Shown here in pieces: positions 25,393 to 33,865 of a stretch of DNA of 64,000 nt. The stretch is taken from positions 62,001 through 126,000 of the forward strand of contig NZ_KB898192.1 in NCBI RefSeq assembly GCF_000377505.1, given 5' to 3'. A program made the position numbers and the translations under genes. Position 1 is the stretch's first letter. The number at the start of each line of letters is the position of its first letter. The stretch is from Paenibacillus massiliensis 2301065 = DSM 16942. Its GTDB lineage: Bacteria; Bacillota; Bacilli; Paenibacillales; Paenibacillaceae. Below the pieces are notes generated by a model that had not been told where the DNA came from, did no database searches, and saw only the letters and a list, made by a program, of their open reading frames with translations.

Positions 25393-25542
25393 TTAACGCG
25401 TTTCACGATGTAGCGTGTATTTTTTTAGTCGCGGACAATATTTGCGCAACTCCATGCGCTCAGGATGATTCCTCTTGTTTTTGGTGGTCGTGTAATTGCG
25501 GTCGCCAGTTTCGGTGCAAGCCAAGGTAATCACAACTCTCAT
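25393..25542 (-). CDS. rpmG: Ribosomal protein L33, zinc-independent type
   Basis: 49 residues, clearly L33 ([41 protein letters not shown]). The zinc-binding form has two CxxC pairs; here the second cysteine of each pair is gone (ACTET instead of ACTEC; YCPRLKK instead of YCPRCKK), so four-cysteine zinc binding is impossible. AAAGGGG precedes the ATG by about eight bases. It is the first gene of a two-gene operon with rpsN, behind a sigma-A promoter and a near-perfect Zur box, the classic zinc-sparing ribosomal switch. Confidence 0.93.
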   Translation of the reverse strand: MRVVITLACTETGDRNYTTTKNKRNHPERMELRKYCPRLKKYTLHRETR

Positions 25543-25563
25543 TTTAATACCCCTTTACTTTAT

Positions 25564-25578
25564 TAGTAATTATTACGA
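25564..25578. promoter_or_regulatory. Zur-like operator at rpmG-rpsN
   Basis: TAGTAATTATTACGA matches TCGTAATnATTACGA at all but one defined position. It lies eight bases after the -10 element, over the expected transcript start. Confidence 0.85.
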
Positions 25579-25585
25579 TTAATTA

Positions 25586-25614
25586 ATCGTACTATTCCTT
25601 TTCCTCTTTGTCAA
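25586..25614 (-). promoter_or_regulatory. rpmG-rpsN promoter
   Basis: On the minus strand TTGACA (25614-25609), 17 bp, TACGAT (25591-25586): a near-consensus sigma-A promoter directly ahead of the Zur-like box. Confidence 0.8.
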
Positions 25615-25840
25615 TCTCTCCATTAGTGCCGACCCACTGAACACACGGTTCCTCCATCATAAACTCACAGAAATACCCGCCCTTCTCATTGCACTGGCCT
25701 TCATTTTGGTGCAATGAGATACTCAGTCTTGTGGCCGACACAAAAACACCTCCAAGCTGTCCTCCACATCTTACGATATGGAAGTAGTTCTTGAAGGTGT
25801 CTAGATTTATCTCATGGTAATGGGAATGCTGCATTATCAC
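25592..25840 (-). CDS. Possible small protein, uncertain
   Basis: An open frame of up to 82 codons that begins at a GTG overlapping the stop of the flavin reductase gene (GTGA), or at the ATG 25834. The protein has four spaced cysteines (VRCGG, GQCNE, YFCEF, EPCVQ) and an acidic tail. No Shine-Dalgarno site is convincing and I know no homologue. Its last codons overlap the rpmG promoter, which argues mildly against it being conserved. Confidence 0.3.
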   Translation of the reverse strand: MIMQHSHYHEINLDTFKNYFHIVRCGGQLGGVFVSATRLSISLHQNEGQCNEKGGYFCEFMMEEPCVQWVGTNGEIDKEEKE

Positions 25841-26457
25841 TTTACAGGGCGGTCCAGCGAAAATGTCTCTCCCAGCTTGGCATATGCATTGCCAGCCAAA
25901 CGACTGACGGGCGCCAGCGCTTTGGCCTGAATGTAGGTGTTCTCATAGACGTCCGTGGACAAGTGATACTGTACCACGCGACCGATCAGGAGATCACAGG
26001 CTGGTAGCTCCGGCGTGCCTCCAAGCGCAATAGCCTGCTCCAGGACACATTCCATTCGAATTTTGGCCTGCTTGAGCCCCGGTACCTGAATGGCACTGCT
26101 TGGAATCGTCTCCAGACCCGCTGCCTCTACCTCGCTCTCGTCGGGCTGCAGCGGCGCGGCTGTGCGGTTAGCAGCCTCCACATTGTCCTCGTCAGTGATG
26201 TGGACGACCCATTCTCCGCGCTCTATTGCGTTTCTAGCCGTATCCTTGGACACCCCCTGCACTCGCTGAACAGAGACAGAGATGAGTGGCGGATCTGAGG
26301 AGACGATAGAGAAATAGCTGAATGGAGCAGCATTCACCACACCCGTGCTGGAGAGCGTTGTCACCCAGGCTACGGGCCTTGGGATGATGCTTCCTGTAAG
26401 TAGCTTATAATTTTCACGATCGGTCAATGTGACCGGATCAATCGTAATCATCGACAT
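25837..26457 (-). CDS. Flavin reductase-like FMN-binding protein
   Basis: 206 residues with the split-barrel flavin-reductase domain: YKLLTGSIIPRPVAWVTTLS at the N-terminus, NAAPFSYFSIVSSDPPLISV, and a DLLIGRVVQY segment later. Members bind FMN and either reduce it or act as accessory oxidoreductases; the exact substrate is unknown. GGAGAGA precedes the ATG. It stands upstream of the rpmG promoter in the same direction, and there is no obvious terminator between them. Confidence 0.8.
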   Translation of the reverse strand: MSMITIDPVTLTDRENYKLLTGSIIPRPVAWVTTLSSTGVVNAAPFSYFSIVSSDPPLISVSVQRVQGVSKDTARNAIERGEWVVHITDEDNVEAANRTAAPLQPDESEVEAAGLETIPSSAIQVPGLKQAKIRMECVLEQAIALGGTPELPACDLLIGRVVQYHLSTDVYENTYIQAKALAPVSRLAGNAYAKLGETFSLDRPVK

Positions 26458-26667
26458 CGTATCTCTCCTTCGTTCAATCCACTTGTTGTACGAGCATTAT
26501 CCACAGTGTAACATACCACAATTCGATTGGATATTGCACGATGTTGACGAGTGACTTACGAGTAGCCGAAGAGTGTTTGTCGAGAGATAGCTTAGGGATC
26601 ATGCCCTTCTGCCCCATTTTAATCTCACATACTCGCTTGATGCGAACAACGGTCAAGTACTGTCGCT

Positions 26668-27900
26668 CTATCGACTGGACGTGCGGCGAGGCTTATCCGT
26701 AGAGCCGCCGCTCTGCTTCTGTAACAGCTTGATTCCACCAACTATGAGCAAGATTGAGACGATAAGGGTCTTCAAATGCCTGTCGATGCGATCCGATAGT
26801 CTCCATTCGGGAAAGCGTATGTCGAGGGAAGGAACAACTGCATTTGTCAGGATATAATACAGCCCAAGTAACAAGAGACTTGCACCAATCCAGTGCCGAT
26901 ACAACTGCCAACCTTCGAATATGGGCCGATCTTCTAGCTTCTCACTCCCATATCGACTAATCAACTGCAAGCTATCAAAGAAGCTATAGCACCATACGAT
27001 CGGGATGAGGAACAGGAAAACGGACAATCGCAGGACATCCAGCACGTAAATTCCGCCCAGAAACAGCACCATAAGATGCAGACCACGCTTTTGCAGACCT
27101 AGGTACATATGTCCTGCTCCTGGCAGCACGGATAGGATCATGGCAAGAATCTTGCTACGCTTACCATCACGGCGGCCCTGATTCAAATCCTCAAACACCG
27201 TCTGATCGTTCAATACTTCCCCGCTTAGCTTCATATGGACCAGCTTGACCGCATCAAACATCGAATACAGCCAGATTACCGGCATCAATACCAGAAAAGC
27301 CAGAAAACCATCGGTATAAGCCATCAGACTATCAATAAATAGCAGCATGGCTCCCAGCCCAAAGAATGCCAGCAGAAAGGACAAGCCTCTTTGCATCAGG
27401 CCGAGATGAAAATGACCCAGACCAGGTACGAATGACAGCAAAATCGTAATTAGACGCTCATGGTCCATCCCGCGGTGGTTATGCGGGTAAGATGAGGACA
27501 ATGGTACGGGCCGCGCGCCTTGAACTCTCTCTTGATCACTTGCTGTGTGCCGCATCTCATCCGCTATATGAGGACCATACTCTGAACCAGCACCTACAGG
27601 ATATGGTGCCCCATAGTAGGGTATATGCTGATTCATAGCGCTCTCTGGCTTGTAGGTCAATAGCACAATTAGCATATGTAGCATGCAGAGGCACCATAAT
27701 AAGAACAGTCCTACCAGTGCTACTATAAAATAATCCTGTGACCCTGATACCAAGGACAGGAAGACACCGCCCCCCATGCCTGATACGATCAGACAAAAAT
27801 AGATAAAAGCAGCCAATCTACGATTCCAATATAAAAAACCTAACCCAGGAATCACATTCAACAAAAATGCTAGCAAGCGGCTACGCTCTGGCGTTGGCAT
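26668..27900 (-). CDS. Membrane protein with three TM2-like units
   Basis: 410 residues, about ten hydrophobic segments. Three copies of one unit can be seen: a hydrophobic helix ending in a PG turn (VIPGLG residues 16-21, FVPGLGH 157-163, VLPGAGH 258-264), a short amphipathic link (YWNRRL; LGLMQRGL; LGLQKRGL), then a second hydrophobic stretch. Units two and three also share the echo IWLYSMFDAVKL and VWCYSFFDSLQL. This resembles TM2-domain proteins joined in series. The function is unknown. AAGGAGG precedes the ATG. It lies about 100 bp after an ECF sigma/anti-sigma pair on the same strand and may be part of that operon. Confidence 0.75.
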   Translation of the reverse strand: MPTPERSRLLAFLLNVIPGLGFLYWNRRLAAFIYFCLIVSGMGGGVFLSLVSGSQDYFIVALVGLFLLWCLCMLHMLIVLLTYKPESAMNQHIPYYGAPYPVGAGSEYGPHIADEMRHTASDQERVQGARPVPLSSSYPHNHRGMDHERLITILLSFVPGLGHFHLGLMQRGLSFLLAFFGLGAMLLFIDSLMAYTDGFLAFLVLMPVIWLYSMFDAVKLVHMKLSGEVLNDQTVFEDLNQGRRDGKRSKILAMILSVLPGAGHMYLGLQKRGLHLMVLFLGGIYVLDVLRLSVFLFLIPIVWCYSFFDSLQLISRYGSEKLEDRPIFEGWQLYRHWIGASLLLLGLYYILTNAVVPSLDIRFPEWRLSDRIDRHLKTLIVSILLIVGGIKLLQKQSGGSTDKPRRTSSR

Positions 27901-28003
27901 TGCGATATTCCTCCTTATTCATGTTCATAACCCTGCTCATGTTCATATCCCTGCATTATGGCATCCTCTTATCCCAGCATTTACTAAGATTCGGGGGTAT
28001 CTT

Positions 28004-28669
28004 TTAACGACCCTGCACGCGGTCCAGCCAGCCTGTCGCAGCCATCATGACTTCTTCACTAACCGATTCAGCAGTGTGAAAATCAGACTGTGCGCGCAGT
28101 GACTCTGCGGGGGAAAGCTGATCAAAGGCCCCGGTGTAGGAGCATATCAGTGTAATACTGGCTGCGATGGCGTAATGAGCCCATTTTCGGTGATACCAGC
28201 GCTTCACCCTTTCGTGACGCGGGATGACCTCAGTGATCTTACTCGTCTCAGTGATCTCGGTGGTCTTCGTGGTCTCAATAGCCTTAGCCTGCTTTTGAAC
28301 CGTCATAAATTCGTACTTGTCGGCCATACCAGTAGTTTCGTCCAGTACTGCAGCTTGGACCAGTCCGATAGCCGTGGACGCTTTTTCAACATGGGGAAGA
28401 GTCTCAGGGAGGTACCCAGTACCCTTAGTTCCCACCATGTCCGTGGTAGCTGGTAAGCTAGCCATTATTCGATCCGCAAAGGCGGTGATATCGCCCAACT
28501 CTGGCAGGACATCCGCTTTCTGCTCCTGCTCTAGCTGCCTCAGGTAGGCTGTCACCACTTCTTCCTGATCCATGAGCATGCTCTCGAGACGATCTTCCTC
28601 CTCCGCTGATGCTTGCCCCTGAATATAGCTTTTCCAGTCGTCTTCCGATGTCTTGTGTTGATCGCTCAT
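28004..28669 (-). CDS. Putative membrane anti-sigma factor
   Basis: About 221 residues from the ATG at 28669, which overlaps the sigma gene stop (ATGA). The N-terminal cytoplasmic part is acidic and helical (DDWKSYIQGQASAEEEDRLE, VVTAYLRQLEQEQ), a Thr/Glu-rich linker follows, then one transmembrane helix (about residues 171-190, YAIAASITLICSYTG) and a short outside tail. This layout, immediately after an ECF sigma gene, fits an anti-sigma factor; there is no zinc motif HxxxCxxC. The role is inferred from position and topology. Confidence 0.7.
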   Translation of the reverse strand: MSDQHKTSEDDWKSYIQGQASAEEEDRLESMLMDQEEVVTAYLRQLEQEQKADVLPELGDITAFADRIMASLPATTDMVGTKGTGYLPETLPHVEKASTAIGLVQAAVLDETTGMADKYEFMTVQKQAKAIETTKTTEITETSKITEVIPRHERVKRWYHRKWAHYAIAASITLICSYTGAFDQLSPAESLRAQSDFHTAESVSEEVMMAATGWLDRVQGR

Positions 28670-29217
28670 GCCCACTCCTCCTCTGTCCAGTTCGCACGTA
28701 TCCACTGTCTGGCCCTGTATAATCGTGATTCTATCGTCTTTGTGGCAACCTGCATCTCCTTGGCCATCTGTTCATAACTCTTGCCCTCTATGTAGAACGC
28801 CGTGATAATCTCCTTATGCTGTCTGGGCAAGGCTGCAATCCTTGCTGCGAATTCAGCCGTTCTCTCCTTCTGGAGCACTGTCGCTAGAATGTCTTCGTCA
28901 TCCGTAAGGAGCTGATCCCAGCCTTCCAGAGGGTCCATTAACTCCGCAGGTCTGCGATTTCGTTTGCGCTTGGTATCAATTGCCTTGCGCACGGCGATGC
29001 GGGTAAGCCAAGTCTTGAAGCCTTCGTCTCGGTATTGGGAGAGAGAGACAAAGACTTGGACAAATACGTCCTGAGCTGCATCCTCGGCTTCCTTCTCATC
29101 ATGCAGCACGGAATAGGTCACATGGTACACATGTCTGCTAAAATGATGCACCAGTTCCCTGAAGGCCGTACGGTCCCCTTCACGAATCCGGTCAATCATA
29201 TCTTCTACTTCAATCAT
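28666..29217 (-). CDS. ECF-type RNA polymerase sigma factor
   Basis: 183 residues: region 2 with FRELVHHFSRHVYHVTYSVL followed by DAAQDVFVQVFVSL and FKTWLTRIAVRKAID, and region 4 with LPRQHKEIITAFYIEGKSYE followed by a helix-turn-helix ending KTIESRLYRARQWIR. It is followed with overlap by a probable anti-sigma gene and then a TM2-type membrane protein. The inducing signal and regulon are unknown; autoregulation is usual for this class but I could not identify its promoter. Confidence 0.9.
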   Translation of the reverse strand: MIEVEDMIDRIREGDRTAFRELVHHFSRHVYHVTYSVLHDEKEAEDAAQDVFVQVFVSLSQYRDEGFKTWLTRIAVRKAIDTKRKRNRRPAELMDPLEGWDQLLTDDEDILATVLQKERTAEFAARIAALPRQHKEIITAFYIEGKSYEQMAKEMQVATKTIESRLYRARQWIRANWTEEEWA

Positions 29218-29286
29218 CCTCTCCCCCTTCCCATATAGATAGACGCTCCCCGATGCGTGTACCCCTGCATTATGTATGATTTTTGT

Positions 29287-29330
29287 TAAAAAAAGACCGA
29301 CCAGACATTCCTTCGTGGAATACCGGTCGG
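29287..29330 (-). terminator. Terminator of the asnS-dnaD transcript
   Basis: CCGACCAGACATTCC pairs (with a small internal loop) with GGAATACCGGTCGG around a TTCG-containing loop. On the minus strand a run of seven Ts follows. Confidence 0.85.
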
Positions 29331-29360
29331 CCTGTAAGCTTATTTTAGATCATAGTACTA

Positions 29361-29463
29361 TTATAAATTTTCAGCGGAGCTGATCCATTCGACTATCGCA
29401 CGAAAGACTTCAGCTACACACGGTATGTCTTTTGTGAACATACGTCCGATAGGCGTTTTTCTA
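29361..29463 (+). repeat. Dispersed intergenic repeat, copy B
   Basis: Homologous to 20821-20922 read on the opposite strand. Here it lies between the dnaD stop and its terminator, thus in the 3' part of the asnS-dnaD transcript in antisense orientation. Possible inner stems are AAAGAC/GTCTTT, GTATGT/ACATAC and CTATCG/CGATAG. Confidence 0.8.
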
Positions 29464-29486
29464 GATCAGCACTAGCCTCTGATGCC

Positions 29487-30206
29487 TCATCGACCTCCGC
29501 CTCTGAACTTCTGGGCATAGGCCTTGGCATCCTCCGGTGTACGAATTCGATTGCGATTCCATTCGAGCAGAATGCGATCAATGTAGCGGAAATGTACTTT
29601 ACCAGTAAAGACCGCCTCCTTCAATGCCAGCAAAATCAGCTCTTCAGGATATTGATCATGATCTATCCAACCGCCAATAGTCTCGTATTCCATCGGAGAC
29701 AGTGGTCGGCCGAACTCCTTCTCGAAAATCGTGAACAGATTACGTTCACCTTCGTGTGCACCCGCTGTAAACAGGTCATCAAGCTCGGTTGAGTCCTTTG
29801 TAGGTCTCTTACGCTGCTGTTCGTTGTAGAGATAGGTAGCAAGCTTATGGTATACCCCTGCCAGGTTATAACGCTCATATTGTACGTCTGAGCCTTCATA
29901 AGCCACGCTATCAATGCTAATCCAGCCTTCGTGGATCAGCTTCTGCAGCAGCTTACCAATCCCGTCAGCCGTTAATCCCATACGACTCTGAAGCTCGTCG
30001 AGTGTCGGGAACTCATTATGCTCCTGCTGGCGGAAGGCCATCAGCTGTAGCAGCAGCATGGCCTCCGTATCCAGTAGACGCAGGCTACGGTAGTAGCGCA
30101 ATAGTGCATGGGGAATCTGAACCGTTCCGTCCTCCAGCACGAGCGCTGCGCCTTCTACCCATGCAGACTGCTTATCCTGTTGTCCGTGCGGTCCATAGTT
30201 CATCAT
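29487..30206 (-). CDS. dnaD: DnaD-family replication initiation protein
   Basis: About 239 residues. The N-terminal winged-helix part (LRYYRSLRLLDTEAMLLLQL, PTLDELQSRMGL) is followed by a DnaD-like C-terminal domain (NLFTIFEKEFGRPLSPMEYE, ILLALKEAVFTGKVHFRYID, RILLEWNRN). DnaD takes part in primosome assembly at the origin and at restart sites. It begins directly after the asnS stop; ATG codons at 30206 and 30203 both follow a TTG at 30209. The asnS-dnaD pairing is the same as in Bacillus. Confidence 0.9.
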   Translation of the reverse strand: MMNYGPHGQQDKQSAWVEGAALVLEDGTVQIPHALLRYYRSLRLLDTEAMLLLQLMAFRQQEHNEFPTLDELQSRMGLTADGIGKLLQKLIHEGWISIDSVAYEGSDVQYERYNLAGVYHKLATYLYNEQQRKRPTKDSTELDDLFTAGAHEGERNLFTIFEKEFGRPLSPMEYETIGGWIDHDQYPEELILLALKEAVFTGKVHFRYIDRILLEWNRNRIRTPEDAKAYAQKFRGGGR

Positions 30207-30209
30207 CAA

Positions 30210-31505
30210 TTATGGGTACAGGCGGTATAGCATCCGCGGGAAGGCAATCGTCTCACGCACATGCTCCAGACCGCAGATCCAAGCTACTGTCCGTTCCAGA
30301 CCCAAGCCGAAGCCCGAATGCGGCACCGTACCATAAGTACGCAGATCCATGTACCATTGGTAAGCTTCGCGTGCAAGATTATGCTCGGCAAAACGCTCAT
30401 CCATCAGCTTCGGATCATCTATGCGCTGGGAACCACCAATAATCTCGCCATAGCCCTCTGGAGCGATCATATCGGCACACAGCACGACTTCTGGACGATT
30501 CGGATCAGGCTTCATGTAGAAGGCCTTGATCGCAGCCGGATAATGGGTAATGAATACCGGCTTGTCGTATTTCTCGGCAATGGCTGTCTCATGCGGAGCA
30601 CCAAAGTCTTCACCCCAAGGAATATCAAAGCCTTGTCCTTGCAGGAATTCAATAGCCTCATCATAAGTAATGCGCGGGAATTCACCTTGGATATTCTCCA
30701 GCTTGGAGATATCACGTCCCAGGGTCTCAAGCTCAGGACGACAATTCTTGAGTACCGACTGAACGACATGACTTACGAATTGCTCCTGGATTTCCAGGCT
30801 TTCTTCAAGCCCAACGAAGGCCATCTCTGGCTCAATCATCCAGAATTCAATCAGGTGGCGACGTGTCTTGGATTTCTCAGCACGGAAGGTCGGACCGAAG
30901 GAGTAGACCTTACCCAGTGCCATGGCTGCAGCCTCCATGTACAGCTGGCCACTTTGTGTCAGGAATGCATCTTCATCAAAGTATTTAATATGGAACAGCT
31001 CTGTCGTTCCCTCTGCAGAAGACGGAGTAAGAATTGGTGGGTCCACCTTCGTGAATCCATTACCGTCAAAGAACTGCTGCACAGCCCGGATAATCTCTGC
31101 ACGGATGATCATGATCGCGCGCTGCTTCGGCGCACGCAGCCACAGATGTCTGTGGTCCATGAGGAAGTCTACACCGTGCTCCTTCGGTGTAATTGGATAA
31201 TCCTCTGTAATATGAATGATCTCAACGCCTGTAACCGTCATCTCGTAGCCGGATTTGCTACGTGGCTCTTCGCGAATAATACCTGTCACATACAAGGAGC
31301 TCTCTTGGGTCAAGCGTTTGGCATCATCCCATACCTGCTCAGGCACTTCGCTCTTCACAACTACACCTTGAATGTAGCCGCTTCCGTCACGAAGCTGCAA
31401 AAATTGAATTTTGCCGCTGGAGCGCTTGTTATGTACCCATGCACCAACGCGTACCGTCTCGCCTACATGACGGCCCACTTCCGAAATTGTACTCTTTAAC
31501 GTCAT
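30210..31505 (-). CDS. asnS: Asparaginyl-tRNA synthetase
   Basis: 431 residues, normal length. An N-terminal OB-fold anticodon-binding domain ([30 protein letters not shown]) precedes the class II core with motif 2 ([20 protein letters not shown]) and motif 3 ([20 protein letters not shown]). It charges tRNA-Asn directly. It is co-transcribed with dnaD. A strong hairpin lies between it and ackA upstream. Confidence 0.96.
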   Translation of the reverse strand: MTLKSTISEVGRHVGETVRVGAWVHNKRSSGKIQFLQLRDGSGYIQGVVVKSEVPEQVWDDAKRLTQESSLYVTGIIREEPRSKSGYEMTVTGVEIIHITEDYPITPKEHGVDFLMDHRHLWLRAPKQRAIMIIRAEIIRAVQQFFDGNGFTKVDPPILTPSSAEGTTELFHIKYFDEDAFLTQSGQLYMEAAAMALGKVYSFGPTFRAEKSKTRRHLIEFWMIEPEMAFVGLEESLEIQEQFVSHVVQSVLKNCRPELETLGRDISKLENIQGEFPRITYDEAIEFLQGQGFDIPWGEDFGAPHETAIAEKYDKPVFITHYPAAIKAFYMKPDPNRPEVVLCADMIAPEGYGEIIGGSQRIDDPKLMDERFAEHNLAREAYQWYMDLRTYGTVPHSGFGLGLERTVAWICGLEHVRETIAFPRMLYRLYP

Positions 31506-31529
31506 TGTCTATCTCTCCTCATAACCGAA

Positions 31530-31595
31530 AATAAGAAAACCTCTCTCGCAGCCTTTCCAAGGAAGACAGACTGCGTGAAAGAGGTAGGTTTTCTT
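31530..31595 (-). terminator. Terminator between ackA and asnS
   Basis: AAGAAAACCTCTCTCGCAG (31533-31551) pairs imperfectly with CTGCGTGAAAGAGGTAGG and TTTTCTT (31571-31595). On the minus strand the hairpin is followed by T-rich TTATTTTC. It would end the hbd-ackA transcript or act as an asnS leader attenuator. Confidence 0.6.
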
Positions 31596-31665
31596 GAAAA
31601 GCAGCCCTGCCCGTTGACAAGGACAGGAGCCACTTGATCTTCATGCTTCGTATACCGTATATTTC

Positions 31666-32859
31666 CTATACCAGACGGAATGTATCACGTGCGATAACCA
31701 ACTCTTCATTCGTAGGCACGACCAGCACCTCGATCTTGGAGTTCGCTGTGGTAATACGGCGTGGCTCTCCGGAGCGAATGTTGTTCAGGGATTCATCGAG
31801 TTCAATACCCAGGAAGGTAAGCTCCTCCAGCACTCTCTTACGAAGTATAGCAGAGTTCTCCCCGACACCCGCTGTGAACACGATGACATCAACGCCGTTC
31901 ATAGCTGCTGCATAGGAACCGATGTATTTGCGTACGCGGTACGTATACATGTCAAATGCCAAAATGGAGTTCGCGTCGCCCTTCTCTACGCCATCCGTGA
32001 TCTCACGCATGTCACTGCTGATTCCGGAGATGGCAAGCAATCCGCTATGCTTATTCAGCATGGAGTTCACTTCATTGACTGTCAACTCTTCCTTATTCAT
32101 GACATAAGGAACGATCGCAGGGTCCAGGTCACCACTACGTGTACCCATCATCAGACCTTCAAGCGGAGTCATACCCATAGAGGTATCGACGGAATCCCCG
32201 CCTTTAACTGCTGTAATACTTGCTCCATTACCGATGTGGCAAGTGATGATCTTCAGATCCTCAAGCGGACGACCGATGAACTTAGCCGCTTCCTTGCTCA
32301 CGTAGTCATGGGATGTTCCGTGTGCTCCATAACGGCGCACCTTGTATTTATTGTACAACACTCTTGGGATCGCGTACATATAGGCTTTCTCAGGCATCGT
32401 CTGATGGAAGGCTGTATCAAATACAACCACCTGTGGAATACCTGGCATATTCGACTCTGCAGCGTTGATTCCCAGCATGGATGGCGGATTGTGCAGTGGA
32501 GCCAAGTCGAACAGACGACGGATCTCCTTCTTCGCCTCATCTGTCACGAGAGCAGACTCCTTAAATGCCTCTCCACCATGCACTACACGATGGCCGACCG
32601 CATCGATCTCATCAATACTAGCGATTACGCCATACTCTTCACTAGTGAGTGCGTGCAGTACCTTACGGATTGCAGTCGTATGCTCCAGAATCTCACTGAC
32701 CTCAGTAAGTTCATTTTTGCCAGTCGGCTTATGTGTCAGAATAGAAGAATCCATACCGATCCGCTCAACCAGACCTTTCGCCAATACGGATTCATCTGTC
32801 ATGTCGTACAATTGATATTTAAGTGAGGAGCTACCTGCATTGATTACTAGAATTTTCAT
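31666..32859 (-). CDS. ackA: Acetate kinase
   Basis: 397 residues of the ASKHA fold: VINAGSSSLKYQLYD at the N-terminus, GHRVVHGG, the FDTAFHQTMP segment, HGTSHDYVS, CHIGNGASI, and FTAGVGENSAI near the end. It interconverts acetyl phosphate plus ADP with acetate plus ATP in overflow metabolism. Its start overlaps the stop of the upstream acyl-CoA dehydrogenase gene by four bases, so the two are translationally coupled. pta is not in the window. Confidence 0.95.
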   Translation of the reverse strand: MKILVINAGSSSLKYQLYDMTDESVLAKGLVERIGMDSSILTHKPTGKNELTEVSEILEHTTAIRKVLHALTSEEYGVIASIDEIDAVGHRVVHGGEAFKESALVTDEAKKEIRRLFDLAPLHNPPSMLGINAAESNMPGIPQVVVFDTAFHQTMPEKAYMYAIPRVLYNKYKVRRYGAHGTSHDYVSKEAAKFIGRPLEDLKIITCHIGNGASITAVKGGDSVDTSMGMTPLEGLMMGTRSGDLDPAIVPYVMNKEELTVNEVNSMLNKHSGLLAISGISSDMREITDGVEKGDANSILAFDMYTYRVRKYIGSYAAAMNGVDVIVFTAGVGENSAILRKRVLEELTFLGIELDESLNNIRSGEPRRITTANSKIEVLVVPTNEELVIARDTFRLV

Positions 32860-33728
32860 ATCCGGTCACCATCCTTGTCATACTTGAAGAAGCCTTCTCC
32901 TGTCTTAACACCCAGATTTCCAGCTCTCACCATCTTCTTGAGTACGACGGAAGGTCTGTACTTCAGCTCGCCGAATTCACGGAACATACGCTCCAATGCT
33001 GCAAGTACGGAATCAAGACCGAAGCGGTCTGCCATCTCCAGTGGACCGTGTTGGAAGCTGTAGCCGATGCGCATTGCGTCATCAATATCCTGAGCAGAGG
33101 CAACGCCCTCTTGCAGGACATGAGTTGCTTCGTTAATAAGCAAGCAAATAATCCGGCTGGTTACAAACCCCGGAGATTCATATACCATGACGCCGTTTTT
33201 CTCAAGCAATGTCTCAACGAAATACTTCGTATGTTCAAAAATCCCGTCCGAAGTCTTCAGACCACGGATAATCTCAACCAGATCAATGCGGGATACAGGA
33301 TATATAAAGTGCATGCCAATAACGCGTTCTGGATATTCCGTTACACTTGCAAGCTCAGTCAAGCTCAGCGTAGAAGTGTTACTTGCCAGGATGATGTGAC
33401 TAGGACATACATGGTCCAGCTCCTTGAAGACGACCTTCTTGGCTTCCAGATCCTCTGTAATGGTCTCAATAACCATATCACAGCTGCTCAGTTCAGCCAG
33501 ATGTGTAATCTTTTGAATGCGGGACAGAATCAGCTTCTTCTCCGCCTGGGTAATTGCCCACTTCTCCAGTTGCTTGTCCAGACTTGTCTCAATCATGCTG
33601 TAGGCATGTTCCAGTCGCTCTGTAGTTTTCTCAAGCAGCAATACATCAATACCTTTGGCTGCCAGCATTTCGGAAATGCCTTGACCCATAGTACCGCCAC
33701 CAATGACGCCGATTTTTTTAAATTGCAT
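32856..33728 (-). CDS. 3-hydroxyacyl-CoA dehydrogenase (3-hydroxybutyryl-CoA dehydrogenase type)
   Basis: About 290 residues from the ATG at 33728, which has GGATGGAG nine bases upstream. The N-terminal NAD site is IGVIGGGTMGQGISEMLAAK; the substrate site SNTSTLSLTELA, GMHFIYPVSRIDLVEIIRG and the C-terminal domain with ESPGFVTSRIICLLINEAT complete the usual two-domain enzyme. It oxidises or forms 3-hydroxybutyryl-CoA. The overlap with ackA is an unusual partnership suggesting coupling of C4-CoA metabolism to acetate formation, though direction of flux is unknown. Confidence 0.88.
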   Translation of the reverse strand: MQFKKIGVIGGGTMGQGISEMLAAKGIDVLLLEKTTERLEHAYSMIETSLDKQLEKWAITQAEKKLILSRIQKITHLAELSSCDMVIETITEDLEAKKVVFKELDHVCPSHIILASNTSTLSLTELASVTEYPERVIGMHFIYPVSRIDLVEIIRGLKTSDGIFEHTKYFVETLLEKNGVMVYESPGFVTSRIICLLINEATHVLQEGVASAQDIDDAMRIGYSFQHGPLEMADRFGLDSVLAALERMFREFGELKYRPSVVLKKMVRAGNLGVKTGEGFFKYDKDGDRI

Positions 33729-33865
33729 GGTCTTCTGCTCCATCCTTTCAAGGCCTATATCGTATATTGTATCCTTCCATGTCGAAAAATACATTTGTAA
33801 GACCCAATAGATAATAATATCTTAGCACGGAACAAAAGTAAAAAAAAATAACCAGCATAAAAAAA

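Noticed and set aside
26474..26656. 60-codon frame upstream of the flavin reductase gene
   Set aside because: No ribosome site, unusual composition, and it would sit in a likely promoter region.
30261..31499. A 412-codon plus-strand frame
   Set aside because: Antisense to asnS, Cys/His-rich pseudo-protein without domains.
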